This document shows, in pieces, positions 32,613-41,137 of a stretch of DNA of 64,000 bases; the stretch's first letter is position 1, and every line of letters starts with the position of its first letter. This stretch comes from Streptosporangium brasiliense. Its GTDB lineage: Bacteria > Actinomycetota > Actinomycetes > Streptosporangiales > Streptosporangiaceae. A program made the translations under genes and the position numbers. The DNA is taken from the NCBI RefSeq assembly GCF_030811595.1, contig NZ_JAUSRB010000002.1:6634001-6698000 (forward strand). The letters are read 5' to 3'. The notes beneath the pieces were generated by a model. The model did not search any database. It had not been told where the DNA came from and saw only the letters and a list, made by a program, of their open reading frames with translations.

Positions 32613-33779
32613 ATGGATATCAAGGACACAGCCCGTCCGCTCGATGGGGCGGGCGTCTCGGCGTTCCTCCGGTCGCTGCCCGCCAGGCCCCTGCTGCTCG
32701 GCCTGGGCGAGGCCAGGCACTTCGTGGGAGAGCTGGGCGAGTTGCGCAACGAGATCTTCCGTCATCTGGTCGAGCACGAGGGCTACCGGTCGTTCGCCAT
32801 CGAGAGCGACTGTCTCATGGGCCTCGTGGTGGACGACTACATCACGACGGGCGCGGGCACGCTCGATGACGTCATGGAACGCGGCTTCAGCCACGGCTTC
32901 GGCGCCTCACCGGCCAACCGTGAGCTCGTGCGCTGGATGCGGGCGTACAACGAGGAGCATGACGAAAAGCTCCGGTTCTTCGGCTTCGACGGCCCTCTGG
33001 AGTATTGGGCGGCGAGCCCACGCCAGGCGCTCACCGCCCTCCACGCCCTCCTCGACGGCCCCCTCCCCCACACTGTGGTGACCAGGGAAACCCTCGACAC
33101 GCTGCTGGGCCCGGACGACCGGTGGGCGGACGAGGCCACGGCCATGGATCCGTCCCGGTCGATCGGCCAGTCCGCCGACGCCCAGCGGCTGCGGGTGATC
33201 GCCGACGACCTGGTGGCACTGTTCGACACGCAGGCGCCGCAGCTGAGCGCGGAGGACAGGGAGCGGGCGGCACTGTACGGGCGCACCGCCACCGGCCTGC
33301 TCCGCTACCACCACTGGATGGCCGACGCGTCCCCGGCGCGGTGGACCCGGCTGTCGGCCCTGCGGGACGCGATGATGGCCGCCAACCTGCGTGCCGTCGC
33401 CGAGCACGGCCCGGCCCTGGTCTTCGCCAGCAACCTCCACCTGCAGCGGAACAAGACCTTGATGGCGTTCGGCGACCAGCGGCTGGAGTGGTGGAGCGCG
33501 GGGGCGATCACCGCGACCCACCTGGGCGACCGGTACGCCTTCCTGGCCTCGGCCTTCGGCACGGCCGGCGACGACACCCCTCCCCCGGACACCGTCGAGG
33601 GCATCCTGTCCACGCTCCCGTGGGACCAATCTCTCATCGACGCCCGCCGCCTGGCCGAGGCCGTCACGGAGCCCACCCCGCGCGTCTCCCACGATTTCGC
33701 CTATTTCCCGCTGGACCCGGCCCAGCTCGACATGATCGACGGCGTCGTCTTCCTCAAGCAGGCTGTCAGGCTGGGGTGA
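32613..33779 (+). CDS. erythromycin esterase family protein
   Basis: 388 residues. The family core is visible: LLLGLGEARHFVGELGELRNEIFRHLVEHEGYRSFAIESD (GE-x-x-H and E-x-D active-site segments), then FFGFDGPLEYW, and FASNLHLQRNKTLM where EreA/EreB have a conserved His. These enzymes hydrolyse the macrolactone ring of erythromycin, but chromosomal members of wider sequence range often have other or unknown substrates. A fairly AT-rich promoter region separates it from the MFS gene. A hairpin follows. Whether it confers resistance cannot be said from sequence. Confidence 0.85.
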   Translation: MDIKDTARPLDGAGVSAFLRSLPARPLLLGLGEARHFVGELGELRNEIFRHLVEHEGYRSFAIESDCLMGLVVDDYITTGAGTLDDVMERGFSHGFGASPANRELVRWMRAYNEEHDEKLRFFGFDGPLEYWAASPRQALTALHALLDGPLPHTVVTRETLDTLLGPDDRWADEATAMDPSRSIGQSADAQRLRVIADDLVALFDTQAPQLSAEDRERAALYGRTATGLLRYHHWMADASPARWTRLSALRDAMMAANLRAVAEHGPALVFASNLHLQRNKTLMAFGDQRLEWWSAGAITATHLGDRYAFLASAFGTAGDDTPPPDTVEGILSTLPWDQSLIDARRLAEAVTEPTPRVSHDFAYFPLDPAQLDMIDGVVFLKQAVRLG

Positions 33780-33805
33780 CGCGCACGCGCGTCAGCAACG
33801 CCGGA

Positions 33806-33834
33806 GCCCCCTCCGCATCTCACGCCGAGGGGGC
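33806..33834 (+). terminator. hairpin after the erythromycin-esterase-like gene
   Basis: 8-bp arms GCCCCCTC and complement with a 13-base loop, followed by CCCTCGCTTTC. It lies between convergent genes and may serve both. Confidence 0.65.
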
Positions 33835-33936
33835 CCCTCGCTTTCAAGGCACCCGGGGTCACCAGCGAGAGCATCGCGTCCTCACCCGCCTCCTCCAGGC
33901 GGGTGGCCGTCTGCCGCCCTCGTTCAAGGTGTCGCG

Positions 33937-35226
33937 TCAGCGGAGGTCGGCGAGGTCGACGGCGTGAGCCGTCGCGCGATAACCGATGTCGTTGAGGTGC
34001 AGGTGGTCACCCGAGTCGTAGGCGGGGTTGAGCTGGTCCCCGTCGGAGGGTGCGGCCAGGGTGCGGTCGAGATCGACCACCGCGTCGTACTCGCCCGAGG
34101 TGCGGATCCAGGTGTTGACCTCATCCCGCTTGGTCTCGCTGCGCTCGCTGTAATACCGCGATCCCTTCATCGGCGGCAGGGTGGCGCCGATGACCCGCAG
34201 CCCCTTGGCGCGGGCCTGCCGGATCAGGTCGCGGTGCCCGGCGATGATCTGCCGGGCGGAGACGTCGGTGGGTGGCGCGCCGATCGGGGAGGGGGCCTCG
34301 CTCATGCCGATGTCGTTGATGCCCTCCAGAATGATGACCGTGCCCACGCCGGGCTGGCCGAGGACGTCGCGCCGGAAGCGGGAGGTGCCCTTGTCGCCGA
34401 GCCAGACGGAGTCGACCGTCACCCGATTTCCGCTGATGCCCTGGTTGAGTACGGCGCGAGGCCGACCGGCGGCGGCCAGGCGCTCGGCCAGTTCGTCGGG
34501 GTAGCGGTTGTCGGAGTCCGCGCTGGAGCCGTAGCCGTCGGTGAGGGAATCACCGAAGGCGACCACGCCCTGGCGCCGCGCGCCGCCGATGACATCGACT
34601 CCGCTCAGGTAGTACCAGGACTGGGAGGTCTCGGTGAACGCCGTGCCGCCGATGTCTGCCCGGTGGTCGCCGGCGGACCGGTAGCTGGTCGCCGTGGCCT
34701 GAGCGTGATAGGTCGCCGGACCGGTCGGTTCAGCGAGGTAGAGCGTGACCGTGACCGAGTCCAGGGCGTCCAGCGGCAGCGGTACCGCATCGCTGGTGAT
34801 CTCGGTGCCGGCCGGTACGGTGAAGGTCCGCGCCCGGTTGACGGTGAGATGCCGGAGCGACCCGCGCCGGACGGCGGCGCCACCCGCGGTGCGGGCGACG
34901 GTGGCCCCGGCAACCTTCAACGGGACGGTGCCGTAGATGTTGGACAGGCGGATCCGGGCCGCCACGCCACCGGCACTGACCCGGACCACCTGGCGGATCG
35001 TCTGACGGGCGAAGCCCTGCTCCGACCAGTTCGGGGTGTAGTTCACGCCCGGTCGCTGCGGTGAGGCGGCCCAGGTCGCGCCCCAACCGCCGGGTGCGCC
35101 GGCGGCAGAGGCCGCCATGGACGCCACTGACGACACGGACGACGCGGACGCCGCCCCGGAGCCGGCCGCCACCGCGGTGAGCACGAGGGCCAAGGCGGAC
35201 GCCAGTCGCCGGGGTTGGACATGCAT
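33937..35226 (-). CDS. secreted SGNH/GDSL hydrolase
   Basis: 429 residues. The signal peptide (ASALALVLTAVAAGSGAASA) is cleaved near residue 29. An N-terminal beta-sandwich of ~180 residues (WAASPQRPGVNY...) precedes the SGNH core: block I VVAFGDSLTDGYGS (nucleophile Ser), block II ISGNR (Gly), block III EGINDIG (Asn), block V SGDHLHLND (Asp and His). This architecture is that of actinomycete extracellular lipases/esterases acting on acylated carbohydrates or lipids. TAGGAGAC precedes the ATG. No close operon partner. Confidence 0.92.
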   Translation of the reverse strand: MHVQPRRLASALALVLTAVAAGSGAASASSVSSVASMAASAAGAPGGWGATWAASPQRPGVNYTPNWSEQGFARQTIRQVVRVSAGGVAARIRLSNIYGTVPLKVAGATVARTAGGAAVRRGSLRHLTVNRARTFTVPAGTEITSDAVPLPLDALDSVTVTLYLAEPTGPATYHAQATATSYRSAGDHRADIGGTAFTETSQSWYYLSGVDVIGGARRQGVVAFGDSLTDGYGSSADSDNRYPDELAERLAAAGRPRAVLNQGISGNRVTVDSVWLGDKGTSRFRRDVLGQPGVGTVIILEGINDIGMSEAPSPIGAPPTDVSARQIIAGHRDLIRQARAKGLRVIGATLPPMKGSRYYSERSETKRDEVNTWIRTSGEYDAVVDLDRTLAAPSDGDQLNPAYDSGDHLHLNDIGYRATAHAVDLADLR

Positions 35227-35366
35227 GGGTGTCTCCTAACTGTTGCCCGCGCGCGGAGTACGTGCGCGGCCGTTCAGGATGGATGGGGGGCTTCCCGCCA
35301 CGGGGCATCTCCACGAGGAGGCATCGCGGATCGCGGCGTGGTCTCGGGGAGGCGGCGAGGCCGCCG

Positions 35367-35848
35367 TCATTCAGCGGTGCCGGGCTTCCTGAGCCGGTCG
35401 CCGACGGTGACGAGCAGGACGATGAGGAGGAACGCGACGAACGCGGTGGTGGTCCGCAAGAAGTGGAACGCCTCCCACCGTTGCAGGATCGTCGCGTGAT
35501 CGGCTGAGGCCGAGGTGACGGCCCACTGCTTGATCTGGCCGTTGACGGGAACGTTGCCGAACCGGGTGACCAGGAACGAGGTCACGGCCAGGGCGGCCGC
35601 GCCCGCAGCGAGGAGCCGTGGGACGGCGTGTGTCATGACGGCGAGCACGAGTGAACTGGCTATCGCCATGGCATCAACGTCTGCATGACGACGCCGTTCA
35701 CCTGCATCAGCGCCGTGTGGAACGTCAGGCGCACGTCGAGGGGCACGATCCGGAACGCGTGGGCGACGTTCACGGCCCCATAGCCGAATGCGCCGGAGAG
35801 CAGGCCCGTGGACAGCAGCGCGAACGCTTTGACGGGTCGGACGAGCAC
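35367..35848 (-). pseudogene. DUF1772 membrane protein broken by one frameshift
   Basis: Two overlapping frames join to one normal DUF1772 (anthrone-oxygenase-like) four-span protein of ~160 residues: MLVRPVKAFALLSTGLLSGAF ... ALMQVNGVVMQTLMP in the first frame, then MAIASSLVLAVMTHAVP ... FGNVPVNGQIKQWAV ... RWEAFHFLRTTTAFVAFLL in the second. The break is one missing base near 35671 (ATGCCATGG where ATGCCGATGG is expected). The frame otherwise shows no decay, so this may be a very recent mutation or a sequencing error. Confidence 0.75.
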
Positions 35849-36305
35849 GTTGAGATCTCCTGTGAGAGCGAAGAGGACAGGCGCGCCCGGTGGCCGGGGC
35901 GGCGAAAGTCGGGCGGTGCTCGCGGGCCACGACGACGTGGCTTCCGCGGAGGGGTCATCCGGGTTTCTTCATGGAGAGATCGTCGCCGTGACGAGCACCC
36001 GCGGTCGTCGTTCGTGGGGAGTGCATCCGGCTACCACGCCGGGAGTAGGTACCGGGTTCCCGCCCGGCATGGAAGAGGGAGGTCCGGACCGGCCCTGCTG
36101 TGCGTGGATGAGGTATGAGACCCGGTGAAGTCAGATACCGCCTGACCAGGGCGCTGTCGCCTCCGCCGGAGAAGGTCTTGAACACCTCCGTCGGCAAGAC
36201 GGCGCGGCGGGCCGTCTCGGGGTGACCGGAGACGCTGTGCACAGGCAGGAGGCGGTGGTCGTAGCCGATGATGGATGAGGGCCTGCCCGGCGCCGGGCGT
36301 CCGGT
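35849..36305. other. 457-base gap without a supported gene
   Basis: Short frames are open on both strands but none has a ribosome site with protein-like content. One minus-strand frame at 35955-36242 (95 codons) gives no recognisable fold. No clear hairpin was seen. Confidence 0.5.
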
Positions 36306-36884
36306 CTACAGGCTCAAGCCCGACTCCAGGTGCGCCAGTGCCTTGTCGATCTCGGCCGGACCGTCCAGGCCGGAATTCTGTGCCCACTGCGCCCAGACCA
36401 TGGCCACCACGCCGAAGGCGGCGCCGACTGCGTTCCGGATCCGTGGGTCGTCCCCGGCGCATCCGGCCCTGTCCGCCAGGATGGCGCAGACCTCGCTGAT
36501 CAGGCCCGGACTTCTACGCAGGTTGGCGACCAGCAGCTCGGGCACGGTAGCCGCGAACACTTCCCGCGCGTGCCCTGCGGCGATCTCCTCGGCGGACAGG
36601 GCGGCGAATGCCGCACGGAACGCGCCGCGTAGCACGGTGACCGGGGCGCCTGGCGGCTGGGAGGCCAGTGCCTCGATGAGAGGCGGGAAGCGGTCGAGTG
36701 TGACCAGGTCTTCCTTCGTCGGGAAGTAGCGGAAGAAGGTGGCCGGGGAGACCTCGGCCGCTTCGGCTATCTGCTCGACGGTGGTGGCGTTGTAGCCACG
36801 CTCGCGGAAGAGCCTGAACGCTTCACGCAGGATCGTTTCCCTGGTCCTGGCCTTCTTGCGCTCGCGTAGTCCGATCTCAGCCAC
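36306..36884 (-). CDS. TetR-family repressor, divergent from VOC gene
   Basis: 192 residues. Helix-turn-helix at ~8-55 (RKKARTRETILREAFRLFRERGYNATTVEQIAEAAEVSPATFFRYFPTKEDLV), typical of regulators of redox or detoxification genes. The ATG abuts the palindrome GTAGGAATCCTAC, pointing to autoregulation and control of the divergent VOC-family gene. Confidence 0.9.
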   Translation of the reverse strand: MAEIGLRERKKARTRETILREAFRLFRERGYNATTVEQIAEAAEVSPATFFRYFPTKEDLVTLDRFPPLIEALASQPPGAPVTVLRGAFRAAFAALSAEEIAAGHAREVFAATVPELLVANLRRSPGLISEVCAILADRAGCAGDDPRIRNAVGAAFGVVAMVWAQWAQNSGLDGPAEIDKALAHLESGLSL

Positions 36885-36897
36885 GTAGGAATCCTAC
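36885..36897. promoter_or_regulatory. candidate TetR operator
   Basis: Perfect 6-1-6 palindrome GTAGGA-A-TCCTAC touching the TetR start codon, in the gap shared with the VOC gene. Confidence 0.55.
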
Positions 36898-36977
36898 TGC
36901 ACACACAAATGATGGTTTACTCTCACAAGACAGTAGTCTCTCACATTCGTGGGATCGGGGAACCGGAGGTGCCCGTC

Positions 36978-37940
36978 ATGGGCCATGACATCAACGGCCT
37001 GCACCACGTCGGCCACATCGTGCAGGACATGGACCAGGCGATGGAGCGGTACCGGCGGCTCGGCTTCACCGTGACCGCCCCCGCCTATCCCGTCATGCCA
37101 ACCACACCGGGAGGCCCTGTGGAGCCGTTCGGAGTGGCCAACGCCCATGTGCACTTCCCACGCGGTTTCGTCGAACTGGTGGCCGTCATCGGTGACACCG
37201 GCCGCATGCCCGGCGACGCGCGCCCGATCCCGTTGCAGGTACCCGAGGACAAGGTGCCGGGGTTGAGGGCCGCCATCCGCGCCACCGCAGCCAACATCAC
37301 GTCCTTTCTGCAGCGCTTCCAGGGCGTGCACATCATGATCGCCGATACGCCCGACATCGACCGCGTGGCCGCGCGGCTGACGGCCGATGGCGTCAGCCAC
37401 GGTGGCGTGCACGACATCCAGCGGCCCGTCGAGACCGCCACGGGGACCAGGATGGAGCCTGCTCGCTACCTGGAGGTCTCCGATCCCGATCTGCCACCAG
37501 GACGCGTGCCGGAAGGCAGGATCGGGTTCGCCGAGAACACGCCGGCCGAGGCGCCCCAGGACCGGCGGCACACCGACCATCCCAACGGCTCGACCGGGCT
37601 GGTCGAATGCGTGCTGTGCGTGGCCGACACGGCGCTGCCCGAGCTGGAGCGCCGCTACGGAAGCTACTTCGGCCGGGCGCGACATGGTCGGGTAACGCGT
37701 TTCGACCGGGCGAACGTCACCGTCGTGGCCGCATCGGCGCTCGCCGACCTGCTGCCCGGTGAGCGCCCGGCGGTCCTGCCCGCGTTTGTCGCGTACGCGG
37801 TAGCCGTACGCGACCTCTCCGCCACTGAGAAGCTCCTGCGCAGCAACGGCATCCCGGTCACCCGGACCGGCCCCGAGGAGATGTCCGTGCCCACCAGCGC
37901 CGCGCTGGGTGTCGCGATCATCTTCCGCCAGGACGGCTGA
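36978..37940 (+). CDS. VOC-family (glyoxalase-like) protein
   Basis: 320 residues. Starts MGHDINGLHHVGHIVQDMDQAMERYRRLGFTV, the first beta-alpha-beta unit of the vicinal-oxygen-chelate fold, with a second module from about residue 200 (LVECVLCVADTALPELERRYGSYFGRARH). His10/His11 and a Glu in the VELVAVIG strand are likely metal ligands. GGAGG lies 7 bases before the ATG. It resembles the glyoxalase-like domain proteins that act on large hydrophobic substrates. Probably regulated by the divergent TetR. Reaction unknown. Confidence 0.82.
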   Translation: MGHDINGLHHVGHIVQDMDQAMERYRRLGFTVTAPAYPVMPTTPGGPVEPFGVANAHVHFPRGFVELVAVIGDTGRMPGDARPIPLQVPEDKVPGLRAAIRATAANITSFLQRFQGVHIMIADTPDIDRVAARLTADGVSHGGVHDIQRPVETATGTRMEPARYLEVSDPDLPPGRVPEGRIGFAENTPAEAPQDRRHTDHPNGSTGLVECVLCVADTALPELERRYGSYFGRARHGRVTRFDRANVTVVAASALADLLPGERPAVLPAFVAYAVAVRDLSATEKLLRSNGIPVTRTGPEEMSVPTSAALGVAIIFRQDG

Positions 37941-38373
37941 GGCCACCGACCCACGCTGTGGACCCTCGTCCGAAGACCCTCGCCCGGTACGGGGCGGGCA
38001 GCACGGCTCCGCTTCCGGTTCACCTGTCGGAGCCGCGTCGGACGGCGACGACGGTGGCAGTGACCCGGTCGTTGGAGGCGGAGGTGGCCGGATCCGCCGG
38101 CCCTGTCCCTGGGCGGCTACGCCATCACCGCCTCCGCGCCCGCCCAGAGCCTTCGGCCGCTCGACGAAGTCCCCGACGCTGGGAGTGCGGCGGTCTGTTG
38201 CGGGATGACTTCGGTCATCTCGCAAGATCAACTGGCTGTCGTGAGCCGGAACCGCCCTCTCGGCGCGGGCCGTTCGATTCCCGGCTATCCGGCAGAGAGT
38301 GCGGCGATGCCCGGAAGGAACTCTGACGGAAGCTGTCGCCCCGTCCCTATCGGCGATCTCCTACCCGGGTTCC
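37941..38373. other. 433-base gap without a supported gene
   Basis: Between convergent genes. Frames here have no family resemblance and no ribosome sites. No strong hairpin or repeat was found by eye. Confidence 0.5.
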
Positions 38374-39351
38374 TCAGGGAGAGCCGGCCGTCACGTCGTT
38401 GACCGGGCTACGGGCGCTTTGCCCGGTCAGGACCCGTACGGCCTCTTCTGCGGCGATGTGTCGCACTGCTGTGATGGCCTGCTCGGAGTAGTAGGCGGCG
38501 TGGGGGGTGACGATCACGTTGGGCAGCGTGAACAGGGGGTTGCGGGGGCGCCAGTCGCGCTGTTTGGCGGGCTCCTCCTCAAGGTCGTCCAGTGCCGCGC
38601 CGGCGATCCATCCCTCGGTGAGTGCCTGATAGATCGCCGTATCCTCCACGATCGGGCCGCGAGCGGTGTTGACGAGGATGGCGGTCGGCTTCATCCTGCG
38701 GAGCGTCGTACGGTCGAAGGTGTGATGTGTCCCGGGGGTGAGCGGCGCCTGGATCACGAGGTAGTCGGCGCCTTCCACGAGTTGGTCGAAGGACACCGGC
38801 CGCACCTGGCGCGATCGGATCTCGGACTCGTCGAGGAACGGGTCGTGCGCCCAGACCTCGACGCCGAACGCCCTGGCACGTTCGGCGATGAGCTGTGCGA
38901 TGGCGCCGAAGGAGAGCAGCCCGAACACCCGTCCCCGCAGCCGCCAGATCGGCTCCCCGCTCTGCCACCGCCATACGCCCTGCCGGGTCGCCTGGTCGTA
39001 TGCGCAGATCTTGCGGGCGGCGGCAAGCCAGAGCGCGACGGCGTGGTCGGCGACCTCCTCGGCGCACCAGTCGTTCGGCGCGTTCGTGACCTGGATGCCC
39101 CGCCGGGTCGCGGCGTCGACGTCGACGATGTCCACGCCCGTGCCGTAGCGAGCGATCACCCGGCAACGGGTGAACGCGTCGATGGCACGGGACCCGACCC
39201 GGGCGTACTGGGTCAGCACGCCATCGACGTCCCGGCCCTTTTCGATCACCTCGTCCTCGCTCTTGCACTGTGCGGCGAGGAGCTCGAATCCGGCGCCCTC
39301 GACGATCGCACGTTCGATGTCCACGTCGCCGAAGTCGGAGTCGGCGATCAT
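38374..39351 (-). CDS. D-isomer-specific 2-hydroxyacid dehydrogenase (CtBP-like)
   Basis: 325 residues. Substrate-domain start MIADSDFGDVDIERAIVEGAG is followed by LTQYARVGSRAIDAF..CRVIARYGTGVDIVDVDAATRRGIQVTNAPN. The NAD Rossmann motif reads GLLSFGAIA instead of the usual GxGxxG, with Ser at the second Gly. Catalytic Arg in NTARGPIVE, Glu in LDDLEEEP and His in VTPHAAYYS are present. It reduces a 2-oxo acid or oxidises a 2-hydroxy acid. The ATG lies 17 bases after the dehydratase stop with AGGGG upstream: last gene of the sugar-acid operon. Confidence 0.9.
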   Translation of the reverse strand: MIADSDFGDVDIERAIVEGAGFELLAAQCKSEDEVIEKGRDVDGVLTQYARVGSRAIDAFTRCRVIARYGTGVDIVDVDAATRRGIQVTNAPNDWCAEEVADHAVALWLAAARKICAYDQATRQGVWRWQSGEPIWRLRGRVFGLLSFGAIAQLIAERARAFGVEVWAHDPFLDESEIRSRQVRPVSFDQLVEGADYLVIQAPLTPGTHHTFDRTTLRRMKPTAILVNTARGPIVEDTAIYQALTEGWIAGAALDDLEEEPAKQRDWRPRNPLFTLPNVIVTPHAAYYSEQAITAVRHIAAEEAVRVLTGQSARSPVNDVTAGSP

Positions 39352-39367
39352 GATGGTGCCCCTGGCG

Positions 39368-41137
39368 TCAGTGCGAGTCACGGGGAATCCCCTTGGTGTG
39401 TACGAGATCCTGGTAGGCCAGGGCGAGCTCCAAGCAGCCTCCGCTGTCCAGCTGCCCGACCGTGGCGCGATAGATCTCCTGCCACGGTGTCTGGTTGTCC
39501 AATACCGGCGGTGTGTAGTGGGCCCACCGCGCGGCGATCTCCTCATCCGGCAGCAGGACGTCGACGCGTGCGTTGTCCAGGTCGATACGGATGCGGTCGC
39601 CGGTGCGCAGGATGGCGAGATTGCCGCCGGCCGCGGCCTCGGGGCTGGCGTTGAGGATGGACGGTGCGTCCGAGGTGCCGCTCTGGCGGCCGTCACCGAG
39701 CGTGGGCAACGTGGTGACGCCCCGCCGGAGCAGCTCGGCGGGGATCTCCATGTTCACGACCTCGGCCGATCCCGGATAGCCGATCGGCCCGGTGTAGCGG
39801 ATGACGAGGATGCAGTCCTCGTCTACGCCCAGTTCGGGATCTTGGATGCGGGCGTGGTAGTCCTCGGGCCCGTCGAAGACGACGGCGCGATAGTCGGACA
39901 CCGCACGGAGGTCGTCGGTGAGGACCGAGGTCTTCATGACCGCGGAGCCGAACAGGTTGCCCGTCATGATGAGAAGTCCGCCGCGCGCGGCGAAAGGCTC
40001 GTCGAAGGGACGGATGACCGTCGGGTCGCCGGGCGGGGCATCGGCCAGGTCCTCGGCCACGGTACGGCCGGAGACGGTCATGGCGTCGCCGTGCAGGCGC
40101 CCCGCAGCCAGCAACGACCGCATGACGGCGGGCACTCCGCCGGCGCGGTAGAAGTCCTCGCCGAGGAACTCACCGGCGGGGGCGACGTTCGCCAGCACCG
40201 GGATGTCGGCTCCGACGCGTTGCCAGTCCTGGATGGACAGTGGCACCCCGACGTGTCGCGCGATGGCGTTGACGTGGATGGGCACGTTGGTGGAGGCGGC
40301 GATGGCCGAGGCGACCACGATCGCGTTCTCGAAGGCCCGTAAGGTCATGATCTTGCGCGGGGTGAGGTCCTCGCGTACGAGATCCACCGCTCGACGGCCT
40401 GTGTCGTAGGCCATCTGCGCTCGCCGGCGGTAGGGGGCCGGGATCGCCGCGCAGTCCGGCAGGGACATGCCCAGGGCCTCGGCCAGGCTGTTCATCGACA
40501 GCGCGGTGCCCATCGTGTTGCAGTGACCGATGCTGGGCGCGGAAGCGGCCACGCGCGCCATGAATTCGTCGTAGTCGATCTCCCCGGTGGCGAGCAGCCG
40601 CTTGGACTGCCAGATCACCAGTCCTGAGCCCGACGCGGCCATCCGCCGGCCCTTGTGATAGCCGTTGAGCATCGGCCCTCCGGACAGGACGATCGCCGGG
40701 ATGTTCACCGTGGCCGCTGCGGCCAGGCACGCGGGCGTGGTCTTGTCACAGCCTGTCGTCAGAACGACTCCGTCGAGGGGATATCCGTAGAGCACCTCGA
40801 CCAGCCCGAGGTAGGCGAGGTTGCGATCCAGCGCGGCAGTCGGGCGTTTACCGGTCTCCTGCAGCGGATGGACGGGAAACTCGAGCGGTATGCCACCGCC
40901 GTCGCGGATCCCGTCCCTGACCCGGTCGGCCAGGGCGAGGTGGTGGCGGTTGCAGGGAACGAGGTCGCTACCCGTCTGGGCGATGCCGATGATCGGCCGG
41001 CCGGACTGGAGTTCGGCCGGGGTCAGCCCGAAGTTGAGAAAGCGTTCGAGATACAGAGCCGTCATCTCCGGATTGCCCGCGTTGTCCCACCAGGCCTGGC
41101 TGCGCAGGCCGCCCGTGGCGCGCTCCGTAGACGGCAT
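39368..41137 (-). CDS. IlvD/Edd-family sugar-acid dehydratase
   Basis: 589 residues. Iron-sulfur ligands in SDLVPCNRHH, TTGCDKTTPA and SIGHCNTMGTA; later segments PAGEFLGEDFYRAGG and RYTGPIGYPGSAEVVNM are those of arabonate/xylonate/gluconate dehydratases rather than of IlvD proper (which reads SDGRMSG; here TLGDGRQSGTSDAPSIL). It converts an aldonate to a 2-keto-3-deoxy acid. The ATG shares one base with the zwf stop (TGATG), so the two are translationally coupled. Exact sugar acid unknown. Gluconate, xylonate and arabonate are candidates. Confidence 0.9.
   Translation of the reverse strand: MPSTERATGGLRSQAWWDNAGNPEMTALYLERFLNFGLTPAELQSGRPIIGIAQTGSDLVPCNRHHLALADRVRDGIRDGGGIPLEFPVHPLQETGKRPTAALDRNLAYLGLVEVLYGYPLDGVVLTTGCDKTTPACLAAAATVNIPAIVLSGGPMLNGYHKGRRMAASGSGLVIWQSKRLLATGEIDYDEFMARVAASAPSIGHCNTMGTALSMNSLAEALGMSLPDCAAIPAPYRRRAQMAYDTGRRAVDLVREDLTPRKIMTLRAFENAIVVASAIAASTNVPIHVNAIARHVGVPLSIQDWQRVGADIPVLANVAPAGEFLGEDFYRAGGVPAVMRSLLAAGRLHGDAMTVSGRTVAEDLADAPPGDPTVIRPFDEPFAARGGLLIMTGNLFGSAVMKTSVLTDDLRAVSDYRAVVFDGPEDYHARIQDPELGVDEDCILVIRYTGPIGYPGSAEVVNMEIPAELLRRGVTTLPTLGDGRQSGTSDAPSILNASPEAAAGGNLAILRTGDRIRIDLDNARVDVLLPDEEIAARWAHYTPPVLDNQTPWQEIYRATVGQLDSGGCLELALAYQDLVHTKGIPRDSH

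Noticed and set aside
35955-36242. 95-codon minus-strand frame in the gap before the TetR gene
   Set aside because: No ribosome site and no recognisable protein pattern.
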